Of a DNA stretch of 64,000 bases, positions 56,780 through 64,000 are shown one piece after another. The first letter of the stretch is position 1, and each line of letters opens with the position of its first letter. The position numbers were made by a program, and so were the translations under genes. The notes beneath the pieces were generated by a model. That model was not told the origin of the DNA. It saw only the letters and a program-made list of their open reading frames with translations, and made no database searches. Source of the stretch: Dermacentor variabilis (lineage: Eukaryota; Arthropoda; Arachnida; Ixodida; Ixodidae); assembly GCF_050947875.1 (NCBI RefSeq), contig NC_134568.1, positions 258,489,115 to 258,553,114 on the forward strand, in the 5' to 3' direction.

Positions 56780-57470
56780 CAGGTGGATGTCCCGGTTACA
56801 AGTCTCGGTCTGAGTGATACAGACGTGGAAGATGGCGCGTGGTTACGACTCCGCGTTGACACGCGTAGCCTACGCGACGTCCAATGTTTGTTTCCTTTCA
56901 AAATCAGCCCGAACAGAGCACCTACCTCCCTAGCCTTGCGGCTGTTAAGGTTGGAGATGGTAATGCCATGTCGGTGCAGAGAAGTGCTTGAACCACTTCG
57001 TTGTTCACCTCGAAGTAGGCGGCCGTGGCTTCGTACGTCTTTCACCCAAGGACCGAAGTCTGTAGACGAGCTTGTGCAGTTCCCTGATCACGAGGAAGAC
57101 CGCTCCGAAGCACTCCTCTGAGCCCAGCATGGTGATGCTTTCGCCGGCACTTACTGCCACGTAAGCAAACATGGAGCAAACGTAAGCAAACTGCAACCTT
57201 CTGGTAGCGTCGTCAGCGTGTCATTCGTGGTGTGCTCAAAGGCGGGAGCGTCGTTCTTCGTTTGAAAGACCTGCACAAAAACAAGCCCTGGTCCTTGTTG
57301 TGCTTGACGTGGCCTCCGCAAGCTTGCCGCCCACGGAAGTAGCAGGGCTCCGCCTCGCCCCTGGCGTCAAAGACAATGCACCGGTTGTCCACAAGTAGAA
57401 CAACGCTGACAACGTCTGTCGCGCGCCTGCGCGGCGTGTGCACGCTCACCGCGACGGTCACCTTTTGCAG
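56780..57470 (-). pseudogene. Kinesin-8-like motor domain relic 2
   Basis: A second, more decayed copy on the same strand. It reads TVAVSVHTPRRRA, then DNRCIVFDARGEAEPCYFRG (compare FDTKAEAEPFYIQG in relic 1) and KHNKDQGLFL, a damaged P-loop AGESITMLGSEE (usual GAGKTHTMLGS), LVIRELHKLV, LILKGNKHWTS and STRSRNHAP at the switch I position. It stops near 56780, about halfway through the motor. It is too broken to make protein. The shared blocks show it comes from the same kinesin-8 source as the relic 41 kb away. Confidence 0.6.
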
Positions 57471-58439
57471 CTTTTGTCAATTCTCGCGGTCGTCGAGTGG
57501 AAGGCGCAGCCTCCTTGGAGCACGCCTTCCGATTCGCCGCCTTATAGTCGATGCCACCAGGCTGTATCAGACCTTCCTGTCCTGCCGAAGCCAACGTGCG
57601 TAAATCGTGCAGGAGTTGACGGACGCCGGTTGACTGGACAGCGTTTTCATCTGGTCCTTCGCAAGCGTCTGCGTCGCGCCGTGCGAGCAGGGAAAAGAGT
57701 CGTCCAGTGACTGTTACTATATACGTACTCGCTGGCGCTCTAAGCAGTGCCACCGGCCCAAGGCCCACTGACCTTTTTCGACAGAGAAGATCAGGAAACG
57801 AAGCCATTCGGAACGGCGTTTGGGACGTTCGGGTAGCAATTGAATGCCGTGAACAGGTTTATATAAAATATTCACGGTTATTGGTTATCTTCCAATAAAG
57901 AATAACTATAATATAGACGTGTCCAGGCACATTTAATTTTCTGAGGTTCGAAAAACACGTAACAGACATGCGTACACTTTAACAGAATACATGTGAAACA
58001 ACGACACGTTGAAGTATTGTTTCTTCCCCCTCACACTACCTGAATGAAGCCGACTTGGTCCTGCTATAACCAACATCGAATCGTTATCCGAATTTACCTC
58101 CCAAGTAAAGCAGTGGTGCGTAAATAGAATAATTTATCATCGCATGGATAATCGTCACAAATTTTGCATTGCGCTGGTTTCCGTGACCCACCAGCCCCTT
58201 ACATTCTTTCGTTGGTCGCCTTTATGTGGACATATGTCATGCTCTGTTCCCAAAATAAAATTTTTATTAATCTTATATGTTATAAGTGCATCTCTTCACA
58301 CAACTGTATAATTTCTTGACTCGATCGCTAACTGTTATCTTTCCGTTCGTTGCTGTTACATGTATAACTGGTTACGTACAGGTGTTCCTCAATGCTAGTT
58401 TTTTGAGTAACATATTAGTTGGCAAGAGCGTCGACGATA
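57471..58439. other. Flank of kinesin relic 2, unassigned
   Basis: The stretch to about 57800 may be N-terminal extension or 5' UTR of the kinesin relic (a frame continues there). The rest is A/T-rich with nothing recognised. Confidence 0.35.
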
Positions 58440-59030
58440 CTAAAGCAAATTTACAAGGACGAGATCGAAGCAAGATTCGTGGACGACGCCGCGTAGCGAG
58501 AAGGCAAGGCTTTTGCGGTTTTCGTCGTGGACACGCTGGGCAAAGTCGTCAACTGTGCCTCGGTCCGGACGACGGACCCCGAGGTGGACGAGCAAGTGAC
58601 CATTGCACTCGCCATGCAAGACGGTCGGAGAAACAGGGTGTATAGCGATTTGAAAGCGGCCGTCAGGGCATTCCAGAAAGGCCGGGTAGCCCGGCAGGTA
58701 GTTCAAATTCCGAAAGGCGCCGAACACCGTGGCAGTTCCACGCGCTTCATCCTTTGGTTCCCTGCACACGTCGGGGCGATCGAGGAGGTTTCTCTGAACC
58801 TCAGCGAATCTGCCCACGAGGCTGCGCGTGGCTTTACTGACGGCGCTGCCCTCGGATCGGGCGACTCTCTCCCCGGACACAGAGACGCTCCTATCACGGA
58901 CAACGAAATCACTAAATCATTTTGCTTAGAGAGAAGGGTTTCCCCGTCGCCTCATTCCAAGCTAAGCAGGCCGCAGGCGGTCACACTAAGACTTCTGCAA
59001 ACGAACTCCTACCCCAAATCTGGCGTCCCA
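58440..59030 (+). pseudogene. LINE RNase H and C-terminal fragment
   Basis: Read across one stop the frame gives EARFVDDAA, then EGKAFAVFVVDTLGKVVNCA and TTDPEVDEQVTIALAMQDGR, VYSDLKAAVRAFQKG, FILWFPAHVGAIEEV and PSPHSKLSRPQAVTLRLLQT. Aspartates near VDDAA, VVDT and YSDLKAA match a LINE-type RNase H fold. It is cut at 59031 by a foldback element. The same family reappears at 61962-62325; the two overlap by about 15 codons around LRLLQT, so they are separate copies. Confidence 0.7.
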
Positions 59031-60180
59031 TACGAGGAAGCTTTAGTTCGGGCCGAACTCCAACGCGGCCTAATCAAATACATGTAAAACGCAAAAACGC
59101 TTTTCTGAAATAACCCCTGGACCAATTTTAACGAAATTTGTTGCATTTGAGATAAAAAAGTTAAATTCTAGTGACTGTTGGAAACGGAATTCCGATTTAG
59201 GGCCTTACTTATGTTAAAATGATTTTAAGAATTCGAAAGTTCGAAAAAAAGAAATAGAAGCACGAAATTTACAAATTAATAGCTCTGCATCAAGAACAGG
59301 TATCGCGGTTCTGCAAACGGTGTTCATTGGATCATTTTTTTTTCTTCTTTTTCTTCCTCCCGCCAGGTTCCTCTTTATTGGTGTTTTCGTTCGTTCTCGG
59401 CTTTTCCTAAGCCGCTGCACTGTTCTCTGCTTCGGTATTCCGCGGCTAAAGATGCTGGATGTCAATAATTTGAACTTAATTTATTTACAGGCAGACACTA
59501 ACGGGTTACACGGGGTATATAGTAAACAAGGAAAGTGAGTTCACACTAACGAATGCGGCTCAGCAAAGGCCTCGGGGCAGTCCGTCGCCCCGATCGGGCA
59601 CTTGACGAGGTGGGTCCATTGTCTCAGACCACACTGCCCGCTCAGCCGCGCACATTCTAACCCCCAGCCGCGGGACCATGTGTCCGGGCTGCGTAACTCG
59701 CACCGGCGGCGGCCGCCGCTCGAGACCACCCGAGCCGCCCGCGCCGCCTCGGCCCGACTCAAACACTCCCCAAAGACTCCCTTCTCCAGGTGCCGCTATA
59801 CAGAGGCTCGCTGCGCGATTTATGGCGCTCGCCAGAACCAGTGCGCGAGAACCCCTGCCGCTCACTTTTTCGCAAAACAGCGTCCGGCCACCGCCTTCCC
59901 AAAGCAGGCGTTCTCTGGAAGCGGCCCGGGTGCGAGCCAACAGCACAACATTGCGATGCAACAGATACACAAACACAGAGTGGACCCCAGAGAAGTCGAG
60001 CAAGCCCGCACTTCAACCACACAAAAACAATGCACACATGAGTTTAACCAAGGCGACCGTTCACAACGGCCTTACATCATTCAAAGCGGACAAATTCTAT
60101 ATGTCAGTTTACATCTTACGTGGATTTGTTACGTTGTGTACAAGGCTTCTGCAAAAGCTGTATTTCCGGAGTACTAAATT
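59031..60180. mobile_element. Second foldback copy, interrupted and truncated
   Basis: Matches 32480-33212: starts GAGGAAGCTTTAGTTCGGGC and has AATACATGTAAAACGC, TAGTGACTGTTGGAAACGGA and CAAAGCGGACAAATTC. It interrupts the LINE fragment at 58440-59030, is itself broken by a 740-bp insertion (59336-60075), and loses its far end at a SINE fragment near 60186. This copy gives a clear order: LINE first, foldback next, then the poly(A) insertion. Confidence 0.8.
59336..60075 (-). mobile_element. Poly(A)-tailed retro-insertion inside the foldback copy
   Basis: Flanked by ATCAT (59331-59335 and 60076-60080), which are adjacent in the uninterrupted foldback copy at 32480-33212. On the minus strand it ends with AATAAA (59379 down to 59374), about 30 purine-rich bases and then an A-run against the target. 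That is the layout of a reverse-transcribed polyadenylated RNA. The G/C-rich body has a frame of 147 codons (59560-60003 minus) that I do not recognise. It is either a processed gene copy or a nonautonomous retroelement. Confidence 0.65.
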
Positions 60181-60185
60181 TTTGG

Positions 60186-60250
60186 TGTTTTGGTGTTGGG
60201 CTGCTAATCACTGCGCGCCGCCTTTCGATGGGGGCGAAATGCAACAAATT
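60186..60250 (+). mobile_element. SINE fragment
   Basis: Plus-strand piece with GGTGTTGGGCTGCTAATCAC and TTTCGATGGGGGCGAAATGC, matching the head and body of the SINE at 48428-48669. The box B region is deleted and the 3' part is lost. Confidence 0.7.
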
Positions 60251-60486
60251 TTCCACTCTTCATGCCTCACGGGCGGCAATAAATGATAAACAGATTTTTT
60301 TAATGCTCATGACACAGAAAAGAAATCAACAACTAAGGACAACATTCTATTCATATAACTTGCCTTTCGTAAGTGCCTTGTGCGATTGGCCATTTCCTCA
60401 GTTATTGTCTCGTTATTATGCCGATATTGTACACGTCTGGCGGGCGTGAATGCCTGCGATAAAAAAAGAAAACACTTCGCACAAAT

Positions 60487-60519
60487 TTTTTCTTTCTTTC
60501 TTTCTTTCTTTCTTTCTTT
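60487..60519. repeat. (TTTC)n microsatellite
   Basis: About eight TTTC units. Confidence 0.9.
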
Positions 60520-61480
60520 GATAAGAGCCCTGCTTTTATATGGTGTCTGTTGGCGATGACCAACTTCCAAACAGATCCTTTTAAAAAACTGCATTATTGC
60601 TGAAAACATGTAATGCATATTCATTTTATTTATTTAATTAATAATTCAAACATACTTCAGCTCTATTATAGGGCTACAGGAGGATTGGGTGCACTAAATT
60701 GCGATAAACAAGGCAAGCGCAAGCGAGCAATTTAAGAGCAGTTAGCGCATGACCCAAGCAGACGCCTCAATTAAAAGAATACTAGTTTCAGACAAAAGTA
60801 ATCACGCTTGCTTAGGAACGTTCTCCATGCAGCTACTGCGCAACGCCGAAATACGCGAGCTATAAAGAAAAAGTATTTGATATATTCTGGGACGTGCTGC
60901 GAAATTGTGAATGCCCTTGCGAATGCTGCAAATGCAGAGGAATTTCATTCCCGTAGATGGGTATTGTTATTCGTAAAGTTCTCATGACAATATTCTTACA
61001 AACCGTCTCTCCTAAACTTTTTAGATATGTAATACTGTGTAAAGTATGTAATACTATGTATAGGGCAGCTGATTGGGCAAGCTGGTGATTCATAAACGTA
61101 AGTGTAGAGCGCCAAGGTTAAACGTGGACGAGACACGTATACGCGTGTTTAAGCAGAAGAAATTGATTTTCGTGTATGAATTACTGTATAGGGTGCGCGT
61201 TACAGACGCATCCCTTAATGGCGTAGATTACCCTGTGCAGCCCATACGGAACAGCTTTTGATCGTGGTCCGCGGAAGTCAGTCTACTCAGATCCATGTCA
61301 TGTCACCAACGGGAGCCTCGGAAACTCAGTCCCAGCCCAACGGTACGAGTTGTTACGTGTAGTTGCGTGTTTCATGCATTTCAAAACGACCACGTGAGCC
61401 GAAAGAACTGGCGCCAAATAATTCATTCAACTTACCTGATTACGCTCGCAGCATTGTGAAGCGTGGCGCACAGTGCAACA

Positions 61481-61500
61481 CCCCCCCCCCCCCCCCCCCC
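61481..61500. repeat. C20 homopolymer
   Basis: Twenty C in a row. Length in an assembly is unreliable. Confidence 0.9.
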
Positions 61501-61961
61501 ATGGCCCCCGTAATAGAATAGTAAAAAAATAAAGCTTTAGCAATACGGCGCGATAAATCGGTCCGCATCGCGCCTTGTGCAGAAGTGACTTTGCGTTGGA
61601 GCGGGAGCTGCGCGAAGCGCCAATCGGCGTCAGCTCGTGGAAAGAAGTAAGCGCAACGGCAACTTCATGTTGCCTCATGTATCTACGTCACAGAAAGGTT
61701 GGACGGCAAGCCTCGTTGAGCGCTGCCGCGAGCATAATCATGTAAATTGAATGAATAGTTTGACGACAGTTATTTCTGTTTACATGGCCGTTTTGAAAAC
61801 AAAAAAGAAGACACGTTACGAGACCTTTATGATGATTCCCTTGAACGTATCGATAGAAACATGCGCCGTAAAGCCAGTAACTAAGAAGCTATTTAATGTA
61901 ATTAGTTTAATTAGTGAATGGATTGCTTTAGTTCCTCTTGCAAATGATGCCCTTCTAGAAG

Positions 61962-62325
61962 AGTTGATTGTTGGGCTTGTTACGCTTGTTACAAACACAT
62001 ACCTATCCCAACCCCGCCACGTTACACATCATCTACCCGGACGTCTACGCCGACGATGCGTGCCTCTCGTGCGGGGTCACGGCGGCACTCGCACGCGTGC
62101 TCTGGGAGTGCAGAAACGCTCCGCCGGACTCTGCCTCCGACAAGTGGGAGAAGACCATACGAAGCCCGCTCCTACAAGACCAGCGATGGGCCGTCCAGCA
62201 GGCTCGCGCAGCGGCCGCCAGGTACTCCCTGTCGGTCCCTGCGTGGGAGACGCCCACTGCGCGCTGACGTGCGTCCTGCAGGACCTTAAATTAAAGTTTG
62301 TCCAATCCAAAATTGGTTTTCCATA
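61962..62325 (+). pseudogene. LINE ORF2 C terminus and 3' UTR
   Basis: An open stretch reads LLRLLQTHTYPNPATLHIIY, PDVYADDACLSCGVTAALAR, VLWECRNAPPDSASDKWEKT and WAVQQARAAAARYSL, then WETPTAR and a stop at about 62267. The C-X2-C...C knuckle follows the LINE pattern. About 60 bp of 3' UTR follow, ending AATTAAAGTTTGTCCAATCC. The piece is 5'-truncated, and the frame is intact over this length. Confidence 0.7.
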
Positions 62326-62507
62326 AGCGAACAAGTACCAATTTCATTCTAGACAGATATTTCTACAGTGAAGTAATTCGAGTAATTCTTGTGGGCTTCT
62401 TAAAGAAGAGGTGTTCAAAGTGCAAAAAATAAATAAAAAAATACACAGTTTAACACAGAGGTTTAACGGTCGGGAGGAAAGAGCAGCTGTGTACCAAACA
62501 AACATAT

Positions 62508-62528
62508 TTATTATTATTATTATTATTA
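62508..62528. repeat. (TTA)n microsatellite
   Basis: About seven TTA units, 28 bp before the hairpin at 62556. Confidence 0.85.
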
Positions 62529-62555
62529 CTAAAGCTGGCACGTATACGGTGAAAC

Positions 62556-62634
62556 AAGAACAGCGCGAGAAACAGGCACAAACGAAGACACACACAGTCT
62601 TTCTTCGTTTGTCCCTGTTTCTCGCGCTCTTCTT
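62556..62634. repeat. 79-bp imperfect hairpin
   Basis: Arms of about 33 bases, left AACAGCGCGAGAAACAGGCA, right CCCTGTTTCTCGCGCTCTTC, around a short CA-rich loop. Same style as 46320-46439. Confidence 0.8.
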
Positions 62635-62639
62635 ATTTT

Positions 62640-63441
62640 AAACATGAACTAGCAATACACCTAAGCATGTATCCCTTCATAACGCTTATGACAATTTGTA
62701 TAGATCCAAAGTCTGTCTATAATAGTTCAATACTGACTCTGAGAGTTTTAAGTGCGAAGCTTATTCAGATCCGCACCTCCGGCACTGGAACCGGGTCATA
62801 TTTATATGCGTGGCGATGAACGCATCGCTTTCTCCTCGCACTGCCCAACACAGCTGAACGTGGGGTGCCATCGGTGACATTAGCCAGCGAAGCGCTGTAC
62901 TCTTCCTGGATGACAAAGGGCGTGTTCTTTCTCACGCGACGCTCGAGGTCGACTGTTTGTGCAGGGGACAAAAGTGTGGGAAAGGCCGGGCGAGCCGCAG
63001 ACGTTTGCGACTGACGGCTGCCGCTCGAGCAGCTCGCGTTCGCGACCGTCATCCGTGGTCTCGCGACGTGCCGCCGGTGACACGTGGCTTCGAGAGTGGT
63101 CCAGGAACCCCCCCCCCCCCCCCCCCCCCCCCAACGAAGCCCGCGCCTCTAAAAACGCAGAGGCACTCCCGGCAGCTTCAGTTAACGGTGGGAGCTTCGA
63201 TCACTCTCCAACCCACCGGACTTGGGTGTTCGGCCTTTATTATGCGAATGCGGCGAAACCTCGGACTGCGCGTTTGAACATATTAATTTGATCGGCGTTT
63301 AAAACCAGCCCTCTGTAAGGTGATTGGGATTTCGCGAGTGAGGACCAGCGCGTGAGTTTCCCGAAGCAGCATCGAACAACACCAGCGTCACACTGTGAGC
63401 AGGCAGTTTGGTTCCCAAGGCGCCAACGCAGCCAGACTTAC
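62640..63441. other. Unassigned, becoming G/C-rich
   Basis: A 95-codon minus frame (62765-63052) is not recognised. Interrupted by C25. Confidence 0.35.
63108..63132. repeat. C25 homopolymer
   Basis: Twenty-five C in a row in the GC-rich right part of the window. Confidence 0.9.
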
Positions 63442-63570
63442 CAGATGCAGCAGACGTAGTATGACGAGCAGCAGCGTCCGCGCAGCGGCCGGCGCTGAGG
63501 GGTGCCGTGTGGGAGAGGAGGCATGCGACGGCAGCCGCCCGTTCTCATGGCGGCGGCGTGACGCGACCAT
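63442..63570 (-). CDS. Candidate first coding exon with signal peptide
   Basis: From ATG at 63570 on the minus strand, 43 codons lead to CTG|GTAAGTC, a strong splice donor match. The C-terminal part is hydrophobic (RTLLLVILRLLHL), like a signal peptide or anchor, preceded by a long basic stretch. It lies in a G/C-rich block (about 63400-63720), as expected near a promoter. I do not recognise the protein. A second frame is also open here, so this could be chance. Confidence 0.25.
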
Positions 63571-64000
63571 GTGAATCCCGCGGGCTGGGCCGGGTCAGAG
63601 GCCAGTCGACGGCCGCCGCCGGATTCCCAACTCGCCTTCTTGGCCACAAAGGCACGATTTGCAGTGCGCGAAAGCGGTTGCCGCGCGGCAACTTGACGAA
63701 CAGCGACACATTTGGCTCTTCTCGATGGCGTAACTTCGTGACATTGCACCATATGTCCGTCTGTCTGTATGTCTGTCTGTCTGCCGGTCTGCGCTCGTGC
63801 GCGTGCGCGCATTATAGTAACTATGTCAGACGCTTCAGAGTGCTATGTGCTAAAAAAAAAAAAACAAAAAAAAAACGCCTCGCTTTCAACATGCATACTT
63901 CGTCTGAAATATTTCTATAGAAAAGTGCCTTTTCAGACGCAACTGCTTCGATTGCGTGTTCAACTAGTCATCACTTGCATGAAGCTAAAAACAGATAATC
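63571..64000. other. Unassigned to the window end
   Basis: Would hold the 5' UTR and promoter if the exon at 63442-63570 is real. A short GTCTGTCT-type repeat lies near 63755-63785. Confidence 0.3.

Larger units (their letters stand above)
60251..61961. other. Unassigned, with TTTC and C20 repeats
   Basis: No coding sequence recognised. Confidence 0.4.

Noticed and set aside
62765..63052. 95-codon minus frame
   Set aside because: Looks protein-like in composition but no motif, donor or neighbour supports it.

Overview
The window is animal nuclear DNA and most likely comes from a tick (Ixodida, probably a metastriate such as Rhipicephalus, Dermacentor, Hyalomma or Amblyomma). That assignment is inference. 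It rests on tRNA-derived SINEs of the kind seen all over tick genomes, an RTE-type LINE with a (GAT)n tail, very long dinucleotide microsatellites, large amounts of foldback or MITE DNA, and very little coding sequence. There is no bacterial-style operon, rRNA, genuine tRNA or CRISPR array.

Host genes are almost absent. The best-supported piece is a first coding exon on the minus strand (39967-40212). It has a signal peptide and a good splice donor and resembles the N terminus of the junction protein Bark beetle/Anakonda. A weaker candidate first exon lies at 63442-63570 (minus). Two decayed, intronless kinesin-8 motor relics (15600-16500 and 56780-57470, both minus) and a frameshifted THAP zinc finger (42317-42600) are gene-like but broken.

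The rest is a layered transposon landscape. From left to right: short palindromic MITEs, LINE remnants and microsatellites (1-13.3 kb); an isolated LTR (13.6-14.3 kb); kinesin relic 1 (15.6-16.5 kb); more palindromic MITEs (16.8-20.1 kb); a complete young LTR retrotransposon (22587-29295); back-to-back SINEs (30.2-30.8 kb); a 733-bp foldback element with a 9-bp target duplication (32480-33212); an array of four MITEs plus a fragment (36880-38117); the Bark-like exon; the THAP relic; a 5.5-kb mariner-like transposon carrying a nested SINE and a nested LINE (47270-52735); kinesin relic 2; and a nest of LINE, foldback and poly(A) retro-insertion (58.4-60.2 kb).

The centrepiece is the 6.7-kb LTR element. 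It has one intact 1494-codon Gag-Pol frame, 711-bp LTRs differing at only two positions, and a perfect 4-bp target duplication. Its domains run Gag (SCAN-like capsid, CCHC knuckle), protease, integrase, reverse transcriptase, RNase H. Integrase therefore precedes RT. The proteins are Ty3/Gypsy-like but the order is that of Ty1/Copia, which is the hallmark of the Gmr1 group. It looks recently inserted and may still be competent to move.
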